From UMGS1601 sp964617585 (lineage in GTDB: Bacteria; Bacillota; Clostridia; Oscillospirales; Ruminococcaceae): a stretch of 20,224 bases of DNA. Of this stretch, positions 1 to 4,457 are shown piece by piece. A model generated the notes under the pieces. It saw only the letters and a program-made list of their open reading frames with translations. It was not told where the DNA came from and did no database searches. The first letter of the stretch is position 1. Each line of letters opens with the position of its first letter. The stretch covers positions 1 to 20,224 of the forward strand of contig CAZTXS010000026.1 of NCBI GenBank assembly GCA_964617585.1. Direction: 5' to 3'. A program made the translations under genes and the position numbers.

Positions 1-1
1 T

Positions 2-61
2 AAGCAAGCCGGAAACGGCGTAACTGTTACTGTAATACAAAAAATAGGTGAGAGAATATGA
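2..61 (+). CDS. C-terminal end of a DNA cytosine-5 methyltransferase (partial, 5' end outside window)
   Basis: The window opens inside a reading frame whose last residues are QAGNGVTVTVIQKIGERI followed by TGA at 59-61. This matches the terminal conserved block (motif X, usually QxGNSVxVPVxxxIG) of Dcm-type cytosine-5 DNA methyltransferases, which helps bind the S-adenosylmethionine cofactor. Only 19 codons are visible, so target specificity and integrity of the catalytic PCQ motif cannot be judged. The stop overlaps the start of the downstream helicase by ATGA (58-61), the usual sign of translational coupling. In Firmicutes phages such enzymes commonly protect phage DNA from host restriction. 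The family call rests on one short motif but is a good fit. Confidence 0.72.
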   Translation, partial: KQAGNGVTVTVIQKIGERI

Positions 62-1464
62 AAAAAGAATACATAGACTTTTTGAAAACCAAACAAACAA
101 TTGCAGTAAATGCAGGGTTTGATATAGATAAATCAAAACTAAATCCTTTGATGTTTGATTATCAGAAAGATATTGTTAAATGGGCGTTGAAAAAAGGAAA
201 AGCAGCTTTATTTGAGGACTGCGGATTGGGAAAAACGATTCAGCAGATTGAATTTGCCTATCAGGTGTTTAAGAAAACACACAAACCCGTACTGATAATT
301 GCTCCCTTAGCGGTTGCAAAGCAGACTCAGAGAGAGGGAAAAAAATTTGGCTACAGCGTGAATATCTGCCGTAAGCAGGAAGATGTAAAACAAGGAGTAA
401 ATATCACAAACTATGAAATGATAGAGCATTTTGAGTCCTGTGCGTTTTCGGGCGTTGTACTTGACGAAAGCTCCATTTTAAAAAGTTATACGAGCTCAAC
501 TAAAAATTATCTTATTGAAGCATTTAAAAATACTCCGTATAAACTGTGCTGTACTGCGACACCGTCTCCGAATGATTTTACTGAGCTAGGCAATCATGCA
601 GAATTTTTAGGCATAATGAGCCGAACAGAAATGCTTGCAACATTTTTTGTACATGACGGCGGAAGCACTAAGGATTGGAGACTCAAAGGTCACGCAGTAA
701 ATAAGTTTTTTGAGTGGGTAGCATCATGGGCTTGCTGTATAACCAATCCTGCTGATTTAGGATATGACGGAACAGATTTTGTATTGCCAAAATTGGACAT
801 TATCGAACATATCGTAAAATCCGACAAGTTAGAGGATGAGGACGGACAACAGATGTTGTGTGCAAATATGTCAATGAGTTTATCAGAACGGCGGCAGGCA
901 AGAAAAGATAGTGCTGAAAAACGAACAAAGCTAGCTGCTGAAATAGCTAACGGTTATGACGGTCAAAGTCTTGTATGGTGCGATTATAATGACGAAAGCA
1001 CAATGCTTAAAAATTACATTGACGGAGCGATTGAAGTCAAGGGTTCGGACAACCCCGAACACAAGTCTAATGCAATGATCGGATTTTCTGAAGGCGATGT
1101 TAAATGCCTTGTAAGCAAGCCTAAAATCGCAGGATGGGGGATGAACTGGCAAAACTGCGATAATATAATCTTTGCAGGGTTGTCAGATAGTTTTGAAAGC
1201 TATTATCAGGCAGTACGCCGATGTTGGCGTTTCGGGCAGAAAAAACCTGTTACAGTACATATTATCACGTCAGAGGCAGAAGGTGCAATTAAGCAAAACA
1301 TAGAACGTAAGCAAGCCGATACAGAACGAATGAAAGCAGAGCTAATCAAGTATACAAAGGATATTTTAAAATCAGACATACGAAATACGGTAAGAATGAC
1401 AGAAGACTACCTTGCTTTTGAAAACATAATTGTACCACAATGGATAGGAGGAAAAACGTTTTGA
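58..1464 (+). CDS. SNF2-like DEAD/DEAH-box helicase / DNA-dependent ATPase
   Basis: This 468-residue superfamily 2 ATPase starts at ATG 58 behind AGGTGAG. Motif I (Walker A) is GLGKT at residues 56-60 and motif II is VVLDESS at 133-139, where DESS replaces DEAH. Motif III is TATPS at 166-170, and motif VI is QAVRRCWRFGQ at 384-394, with its arginine pair. The last block is typical of SNF2/Rad54-type translocases. It probably moves on or remodels double-stranded DNA in phage replication or recombination. The length is normal for the compact phage version. It overlaps the preceding cytosine methyltransferase by four bases and the next methyltransferase by TTGA (1461-1464), so the three are probably translated together. 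The DESS variant keeps the catalytic Asp-Glu pair, so activity is expected. The precise role is inferred from family and context. Confidence 0.88.
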   Translation: MKKEYIDFLKTKQTIAVNAGFDIDKSKLNPLMFDYQKDIVKWALKKGKAALFEDCGLGKTIQQIEFAYQVFKKTHKPVLIIAPLAVAKQTQREGKKFGYSVNICRKQEDVKQGVNITNYEMIEHFESCAFSGVVLDESSILKSYTSSTKNYLIEAFKNTPYKLCCTATPSPNDFTELGNHAEFLGIMSRTEMLATFFVHDGGSTKDWRLKGHAVNKFFEWVASWACCITNPADLGYDGTDFVLPKLDIIEHIVKSDKLEDEDGQQMLCANMSMSLSERRQARKDSAEKRTKLAAEIANGYDGQSLVWCDYNDESTMLKNYIDGAIEVKGSDNPEHKSNAMIGFSEGDVKCLVSKPKIAGWGMNWQNCDNIIFAGLSDSFESYYQAVRRCWRFGQKKPVTVHIITSEAEGAIKQNIERKQADTERMKAELIKYTKDILKSDIRNTVRMTEDYLAFENIIVPQWIGGKTF

Positions 1465-2333
1465 AATGTAAAAATAGCCATATTACAGATGATTTTGCGC
1501 TATATAACGGTGATAGTTGCGAAATAATGACAGAGATACCGTCTGATAGCATACACTATGAGATATTTTCTCCACCGTTTGCAAGCCTTTATACATACTC
1601 AAACAGCGACAGAGACTTGGGAAATTGTAAATCAGACAAGGAATTTTTTGAACATTTTGAATACATAGCCAAAGAGTTATACAGGATTTTAAAGCCCGGA
1701 CGGCTTATGAGTTTTCATTGTATGAACTTACCTACATCAAAAGAGCGTGACGGATATATCGGAATTAAGGACTTTAGAGGCGAGATGATAAAACTATTTC
1801 AAGATATGGGTTTTATCTATCATAGTGAGGTTTGCATTTGGAAAGACCCTGTTATTGCAATGCAAAGGACAAAGGCACTAGGACTTTTGCACAAGCAGAT
1901 TAAGAAAGACAGTGCAATGTCACGTCAGGGCATTCCCGATTATCTTGTAACGATGAGAAAACCAGGGAAAAATGATGAGCCTGTTACACATACAAACGAG
2001 AGTTTCCCGGTTGACATTTGGCAAAGGTACGCAAGCCCTATATGGACGGATATTAACCCCTCAGATACTTTACAAACAAAATCTTGCAGGGATGAAAAAG
2101 ACGAGAAGCACATATGCCCATTGCAGCTTACTGTTATCCGCAGGGGCATAAATCTTTGGACTAATCCGGGAGATGTTGTGTTTACTCCGTTTATGGGAAT
2201 AGGTTCTGAAGCTGTAACTGCTCTTGAAATGGGGCGAAAAGCAATCGGCATAGAGCTAAAAACGTCATGGTACGATCAAGCGGTTAGAAACTGTGATGGT
2301 GCAACGGCTTCCGAACAAATATCTTTATGGTAG
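1461..2333 (+). CDS. Site-specific DNA methyltransferase, N4-cytosine/N6-adenine type (SPPF motif)
   Basis: From TTG 1461 this encodes 290 residues. The frame opens earlier at ATG 1440, but that ATG has no ribosome binding site, whereas AGGAGG at 1445-1450 sits ten bases before TTG 1461, which overlaps the helicase stop (TTGA). The catalytic motif IV SPPF lies near the N-terminus (about residues 37-40) and the cofactor-binding motif I, FTPFMGIGSE, near the C-terminus (from about 241). This beta-class order puts the target-recognition segment between them. SPPY/F motifs are more typical of N4-cytosine enzymes and DPPY of N6-adenine enzymes, so N4-cytosine is favoured but not certain. No restriction endonuclease is adjacent, so it is probably an orphan methylase shielding phage DNA. 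A second methylase lies just upstream of the helicase, so at least two modifications may be made. Confidence 0.88.
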   Translation: MKCKNSHITDDFALYNGDSCEIMTEIPSDSIHYEIFSPPFASLYTYSNSDRDLGNCKSDKEFFEHFEYIAKELYRILKPGRLMSFHCMNLPTSKERDGYIGIKDFRGEMIKLFQDMGFIYHSEVCIWKDPVIAMQRTKALGLLHKQIKKDSAMSRQGIPDYLVTMRKPGKNDEPVTHTNESFPVDIWQRYASPIWTDINPSDTLQTKSCRDEKDEKHICPLQLTVIRRGINLWTNPGDVVFTPFMGIGSEAVTALEMGRKAIGIELKTSWYDQAVRNCDGATASEQISLW

Positions 2334-2361
2334 GACATTGTAAAACTGAAGGAGAAAAGCA

Positions 2362-2559
2362 ATGATGAAAAAAGAATGTAAAACCTTTAATTGCGATAAA
2401 TACCGATACAATAAATGCTGCTATTATTGCATAGATAAGCAAGCTTGCAAAAATCGGTGCTTAAATACTCCCGCCAAATGCGGGTTGTATATACAAAACA
2501 TACAGAAAACAAACAACGAGGAAATAAAAAAAATAATTAGGAGATTAGAAAGGAGTTAG
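2362..2559 (+). CDS. Small cysteine-rich protein, putative zinc-binding, unknown function
   Basis: This 65-residue protein starts at ATG 2362 (or ATG 2365) behind AAGGAG. Eight cysteines fall in the first 40 residues, at positions 6, 11, 19, 20, 23, 29, 33 and 40, including CCxxC and CxxxC spacings. This suggests one or two structural zinc sites. The C-terminal 20 residues are charged and probably helical, ending IKKIIRRLERS. Its stop lies in the ribosome binding region of the next gene (start 2561), so the two are probably co-translated. Small Cys-rich proteins beside the late regulator are common in Clostridia prophages, but I do not recognise a named family. A nucleic-acid-binding or regulatory accessory role is only an inference. 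Confidence 0.72.
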   Translation: MMKKECKTFNCDKYRYNKCCYYCIDKQACKNRCLNTPAKCGLYIQNIQKTNNEEIKKIIRRLERS

Positions 2560-2560
2560 C

Positions 2561-2932
2561 ATGACGAGCAAACAACTAAGAAACTATCGCAGTATTTGTG
2601 CGGAGATTGAGGATTTGAGGGCAGACCTCAATACAAATCATAAAGTCAAAATTGCAGTATCATCCGCAAGTGATTATCCGCATAGCAAGCATACCGTCAC
2701 TGATGAGGGGTACGACTTGTCTATTCCAGGGACAAAAGCAAAATTAGATTTGCTATACAAGCTCAAAAACGAAAGGAACGAAATAGAGGAGTTTGTTTAC
2801 AGCATACCTGATGTTAAAACAAGACGGGCGTTAAAGCTATACATGAACGGACATACAAATCAATACATAGCTGCTAAGTTGGGATATTGTTCTGAGGGAA
2901 CAATAAGAAATTTAATTAAAAAAATTTTATAA
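2561..2932 (+). CDS. Late-gene transcription regulator, sigma-70 region 4-like (ArpU/RinA/DUF1492 type)
   Basis: This 123-residue protein starts at ATG 2561 behind AAAGGAG. The N-terminal part (about residues 1-85) begins MTSKQLRNYR and is a charged, helical segment typical of these small phage regulators. The C-terminal 40 residues (KTRRALKLYM...YIAAKLGYCSEGTIRNLIKKIL) form a helix-turn-helix like sigma-70 region 4. The family sits at the end of the early region of Gram-positive temperate phages and activates late packaging and structural genes. The next element downstream is a promoter with a 9-bp tandem repeat (2934-2966), its most likely target, and terminase follows about 1 kb later. Direct activation is inferred from this arrangement. 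It could act as an alternative sigma-like factor or as a class II activator. Confidence 0.82.
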   Translation: MTSKQLRNYRSICAEIEDLRADLNTNHKVKIAVSSASDYPHSKHTVTDEGYDLSIPGTKAKLDLLYKLKNERNEIEEFVYSIPDVKTRRALKLYMNGHTNQYIAAKLGYCSEGTIRNLIKKIL

Positions 2933-2933
2933 C

Positions 2934-2951
2934 TTTGCGATTTTTGCGATT
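2934..2951 (+). repeat. Perfect 9-bp tandem repeat (TTTGCGATT x2), putative activator site
   Basis: TTTGCGATT occurs at 2934-2942 and again at 2943-2951 with no spacer. The repeat begins two bases after the late-regulator stop and lies over the -35 position relative to TATAAT 2961-2966. Two tandem half-sites on nearly one helical face fit binding by a small helix-turn-helix activator, most simply the product of the adjacent gene. Confidence 0.6.
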
Positions 2952-2966
2952 TAAGTGTGCTATAAT
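2934..2966 (+). promoter_or_regulatory. Putative late promoter, extended -10 with repeat-type activator site
   Basis: TATAAT at 2961-2966 is preceded by TG one base upstream (TGC-TATAAT), making an extended -10. The -35 position (about 2938-2943, CGATTT) does not match TTGACA and is covered by the tandem repeat, as expected for an activator-dependent promoter. Transcription would begin near 2973 and run into the tRNA-like element and the packaging genes. Its place directly behind a sigma-region-4-like regulator gene supports a late-promoter role. No transcription data support it. Confidence 0.6.
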
Positions 2967-3014
2967 TTAAACTGAGGAAAGTGTAAATCTACATATAATC
3001 ACTTCTGAGGGTTA

Positions 3015-3049
3015 GCGGTTTATCCTGTCTCTGGCTGGCAAAAAACCGC
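3015..3049 (+). other. Stem-loop just upstream of the tRNA-like element
   Basis: GCGGTTT (3015-3021) pairs perfectly with AAACCGC (3043-3049) around a 21-base loop that may pair further inside. A weaker hairpin (GAAAGTG/CACTTC, about 2979-3006) precedes it. Together with the following tRNA-like element and hairpin 3174-3202 they form a chain of folded elements in the predicted late leader RNA. Function unknown. Confidence 0.5.
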
Positions 3050-3054
3050 CATAT

Positions 3055-3121
3055 TGCATAATAGCTTAACCGAGTAAAGCGTCTACAAGAGTTACAGGTT
3101 CAAGTCCTGTTTATGCAACCA
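3055..3121 (+). ncRNA. tRNA-like element lacking an anticodon arm, with encoded CCA
   Basis: A 7-bp acceptor stem is formed by TGCATAA (3055-3061) and TTATGCA (3111-3117). It is followed by discriminator A and CCA at 3119-3121, and an eighth pair, T3054-A3118, is possible. Linker TA leads to a 4-bp D-stem GCTT/AAGC (3064-3067/3077-3080) with a nine-base loop. The T-arm is textbook: ACAGG/CCTGT around TTCAAGT (3094-3110), matching TTCRANY. Between the D-stem and T-stem only 13 bases remain (3081-3093), too few for an anticodon arm plus variable loop (normally about 22), and no 5-bp stem is visible there. The D-loop also lacks the usual GG. It is therefore not a normal decoding tRNA. It may be a decayed phage tRNA, or a mimic that keeps the parts read by RNase P, CCA enzymes and EF-Tu. 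Confidence 0.65.
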
Positions 3122-3173
3122 GGGGTATTAATTGCCCTGCGTTACTCATTTTTTATTCTTCTATTTTTTTATA

Positions 3174-3202
3174 ACCGCCTGAGTATTAACAACTTGGGCG
3201 GT
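3174..3202 (+). terminator. Strong 11-bp hairpin, terminator-like, after the tRNA-like element
   Basis: ACCGCCTGAGT (3174-3184) pairs with ACTTGGGCGGT (3192-3202) around loop ATTAACA. Two of the pairs are G-U wobbles that exist only in plus-strand RNA, so the hairpin belongs to the plus transcript. The following bases are GAGCTTTTAT, so the T-run is offset by four bases. Termination may be partial, or the hairpin may be a processing or regulatory site. It lies about 30 bases before the plus promoter at 3231. Confidence 0.5.
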
Positions 3203-3230
3203 GAGCTTTTATGATTTATGTTAAAAAGGC

Positions 3231-3260
3231 TTGACAAATTTAATTGTTTTATGTTATAAT
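3231..3260 (+). promoter_or_regulatory. Consensus sigma-A promoter facing into the non-coding region
   Basis: TTGACA (3231-3236) and TATAAT (3255-3260) are both perfect consensus hexamers with an 18-bp spacer. Transcription should begin near 3267. No protein gene with a ribosome binding site follows on the plus strand before the small terminase at 4026, so the product is probably an untranslated RNA. It runs toward the oppositely oriented 61-codon gene (3435-3620) and may be antisense to it if it extends far enough. Confidence 0.72.
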
Positions 3261-3266
3261 TATCAC

Positions 3267-3326
3267 GCACTCGAAAAGGACAAGTTATTGATACATCAAG
3301 ATGTATCTTTTACGTCGTTTTTCGAT
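3267..3326 (+). ncRNA. Candidate structured small RNA from the promoter at 3231
   Basis: The predicted transcript folds at once into a long hairpin. TCGAAAAGGAC (3271-3281) pairs with GTCGTTTTTCGA (3314-3325), and a perfect inner stem GATACATC/GATGTATC (3290-3297/3300-3307) lies within. A G-U pair in the outer stem favours the plus strand. Bases TATTTATTTT follow and could end a roughly 65-base RNA. Otherwise transcription may continue through further stems: TTTGAATAA/TTATTCAAA (3344-3383), GACG..CTGCTCTCTT with its partner (3430-3485) and CAGCTCC/GGAGCTG (3500-3591), as far as the terminator at 3971. It could be the RNA antitoxin of a type I system or the 5' domain of a large phage RNA. The 3' end cannot be fixed from sequence. 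Confidence 0.45.
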
Positions 3327-3386
3327 ATTTATTTTACATTAGTTTTGAATAAAATATTTTTATAGCAACATATCTTATTCAAAGCT

Positions 3387-3418
3387 AAAACACGCCACCA
3401 GCTTAAAAGTGGTGACGT
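3387..3418 (-). terminator. Probable terminator of the minus-strand 61-codon gene
   Basis: Read on the minus strand, ACGTCACCA pairs with TGGTGGCGT (nine pairs including one U-G) around a nine-base loop, followed by GTTTTAGCTTT. On the plus strand one of these pairs becomes a C-A mismatch, so the structure was probably selected on the minus strand. It lies 17 bases behind the stop of the 61-codon gene. The T-run is short, so termination may be incomplete. Confidence 0.45.
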
Positions 3419-3434
3419 ATTTCAGTTGTGACGA

Positions 3435-3620
3435 TTACTGCTCTCTTAAGATTTGTAAAAACGTAGAAAAGAGAATAGCAGCGTCGCTCAAGTCAAATTC
3501 AGCTCCACGTATTAAAGCCGCCATAATCATGGAAAATAATGCTAGTGCTAGTAGCATTTTATTATTTGGCTGGGTTGGAGGACGGGAGCTGTTTTGATTT
3601 TCTAGATTCAGATATGACAT
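3435..3620 (-). CDS. Small hydrophobic protein in antisense orientation, putative moron or type I toxin-like peptide
   Basis: This is a 61-residue product read opposite to every neighbouring gene. The start ATG (3620-3618) has an excellent ribosome binding site, GGGGG about seven bases upstream on the minus strand. The N-terminal 21 residues are polar and Pro/Asn/Gln-rich. Residues about 22-38 (MLLALALFSMIMAALIR) are long enough for a short membrane or amphipathic helix. A second hydrophobic stretch (AAILFSTFLQIL) ends the protein. Its own promoter (3841-3813), a leader ORF and an internal terminator lie upstream, and a hairpin lies downstream. This is the layout of a phage moron expressed from the prophage. 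A convergent plus-strand promoter at 3231 resembles the antisense arrangement of type I toxin-antitoxin loci such as txpA/RatA. I do not recognise the family. Toxicity is a hypothesis only. Confidence 0.6.
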   Translation of the reverse strand: MSYLNLENQNSSRPPTQPNNKMLLALALFSMIMAALIRGAEFDLSDAAILFSTFLQILREQ

Positions 3621-3647
3621 ATCAAGTCCCCCTTTTTTGGTTATATT

Positions 3648-3690
3648 AAAAAAAGGCTTTCCGCGAATGGTAATTGCATCACAGAAAGCC
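3648..3690 (-). terminator. Intrinsic terminator between leader ORF and 61-codon gene (attenuator candidate)
   Basis: On the minus strand GGCTTTC (3690-3684) pairs with GAAAGCC (3661-3655) and is followed directly by seven T (3654-3648). The 22-base loop can pair further (GATG with CATT). It sits between the 17-codon leader ORF and the ribosome binding site of the 61-codon gene, so most transcripts from the upstream promoter would stop here unless the hairpin is prevented. This is the geometry of transcription attenuation. No clear antiterminator partner was found by eye. Confidence 0.68.
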
Positions 3691-3714
3691 CTATTAACCG
3701 AGTTTTAACCCAAA

Positions 3715-3768
3715 TTAATATGGCAAAATATAAATTTCCTTATTATGGTGTAGATCATTTTTTTTCAT
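3715..3768 (-). CDS. 17-residue putative leader peptide
   Basis: The minus-strand frame starts at ATG 3768-3766 and encodes MKKNDLHHNKEIYILPY, then TAA at 3717-3715. AAAGAGTGA lies about six to fourteen bases upstream as a moderate ribosome binding site. It starts about 35-40 bases downstream of the predicted transcription start and ends 25 bases before the terminator hairpin at 3690. That layout matches leader peptides that control attenuators, for example upstream of ribosome-targeting antibiotic resistance genes. I do not recognise the peptide. Short frames occur by chance, so translation is unproven. The position is what makes it credible. Confidence 0.42.
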   Translation of the reverse strand: MKKNDLHHNKEIYILPY

Positions 3769-3812
3769 AACTATCACTCTTTACAAAATGGACTGTAAAT
3801 TACTCTAACATT

Positions 3813-3841
3813 ATTTTATTATACTTATAGCAATTTGTCAA
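3813..3841 (-). promoter_or_regulatory. Minus-strand sigma-A promoter for the leader ORF and 61-codon gene
   Basis: Reading the minus strand, TTGACA (3841-3836) is followed after 17 bases by TAAAAT (3818-3813). A TATAAT also overlaps the spacer but is only 12 bases from the -35 and is less likely. The predicted start is near 3806, just upstream of the 17-codon leader ORF. A separate promoter running against the late operon supports expression in the prophage state. Confidence 0.65.
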
Positions 3842-3970
3842 TATTTAAAATTCCAAAAACATTCAACATTTATGTATAATATATACAAACAACAGTTGAC
3901 ATCAACCAAAATCAAGATCTTAACTCAAGAAAAAGAAACACTAGGATTTAATACAAAAAGATAACGACTA

Positions 3971-3996
3971 AGACATCTCTTAGAGGTGTCTTTTTA
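3971..3996 (+). terminator. Intrinsic terminator immediately before the small terminase gene
   Basis: AGACATCTC (3971-3979) pairs with GAGGTGTCT (3983-3991) around loop TTA, with one wobble pair that exists only in plus-strand RNA. A run of T (3991-3995) follows. No convincing promoter lies between it and the terminase start, so late transcription must read through it. It would also end any RNA starting at 3231. Between 3621 and 3970 I see only the minus-strand control elements and AT-rich sequence on the plus strand. Confidence 0.65.
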
Positions 3997-4025
3997 TTAT
4001 GCAAAAAGAAAGGAACGGTGTCACC

Positions 4026-4409
4026 GTGACAGCAAGACAAAAGAAATTCGCTGAATATTATGCACAGAGCGGTAACGCCGCCCAGAGTGCAATAAAAGCA
4101 GGATATAGTGAGAGCTACGCAACACACAGAACAGATGAAATGTTGAAAAATGTGGAGATTGCAGAATATCTAAAAGAGCTTTCGCAAAAAGCTCAAGATG
4201 AGCGCATTCTAACGGCTAAAGAACGTCAGTCAATGCTTTCAGATATTGCAAAGGATGAGAAAAACTCACCATCCGACCGCATCCGTGCAGTTGATACGCT
4301 TAATAAGATGACTGGGGAGTATACAGTTAAAGTAGACACAACAGTTAAGACATCAAGCAAGTTGTCAGACGTGTTCAAGCAAATAGGCGGTGAGGGACTT
4401 GTGGAGTAA
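4026..4409 (+). CDS. terS: Terminase small subunit
   Basis: The N-terminal block TARQKKFAEYYAQSGNAAQSAIKAGYSESYA is the DNA-binding helix-turn-helix of the Terminase_2 family. From GTG 4026 the product is 127 residues, of normal family length. The small subunit recognises the packaging site on phage DNA and loads the large subunit. The frame is open back to ATG 3999, but that ATG lies in the T-run of the terminator and would add nine polar residues not typical of the family. GTG 4026 follows AAAGGA by about 12 bases and gives the expected TARQKKF start, so I prefer it. The large subunit follows 49 bases later, so the pair forms the packaging motor operon. Confidence 0.87.
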   Translation: MTARQKKFAEYYAQSGNAAQSAIKAGYSESYATHRTDEMLKNVEIAEYLKELSQKAQDERILTAKERQSMLSDIAKDEKNSPSDRIRAVDTLNKMTGEYTVKVDTTVKTSSKLSDVFKQIGGEGLVE

Positions 4410-4430
4410 TGTGCAGGCGAGGTGTAAGCA

Positions 4431-4457
4431 ATGACCGATAACAAAGGAGTGATTTAA
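4431..4457 (+). other. Eight-codon ORF abutting the large terminase start
   Basis: ATG 4431 behind GAGGTG opens MTDNKGVI and ends with TAA at 4455-4457, directly next to and in frame with the ATA codon where the large terminase frame begins. It also contains the AAAGGAG that serves the terminase. Ribosomes finishing here would stand on the ATA codon, which could help initiation there. It may equally be chance around a ribosome binding site. Confidence 0.3.

Noticed and set aside
1440..1460. ATG 1440 as start of the methyltransferase
   Set aside because: It lacks a ribosome binding site and would add seven residues encoded by the Shine-Dalgarno region itself. TTG 1461 sits ten bases behind AGGAGG and overlaps the helicase stop.
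3055..3121. Ordinary functional tRNA gene
   Set aside because: There is no space for an anticodon stem and loop, and the D-loop lacks GG, so it cannot be assigned an amino acid.
3409..3597. 62-codon plus-strand frame in the non-coding region
   Set aside because: It has no ribosome binding site, overlaps the minus-strand gene that has a very strong one, and reads like an antisense shadow.
3067..3703. Shared 10-mer TTAACCGAGT in the tRNA-like element and again near 3694
   Set aside because: One 10-base match within about 700 AT-rich bases is not far from chance, and no extended similarity surrounds it.
2934..3998. CRISPR array or phage attachment site in the large intergenic region
   Set aside because: Apart from the single 9-bp tandem repeat there are no regularly spaced repeats, and no integrase or duplicated tRNA end is present in the window to support an attachment site.
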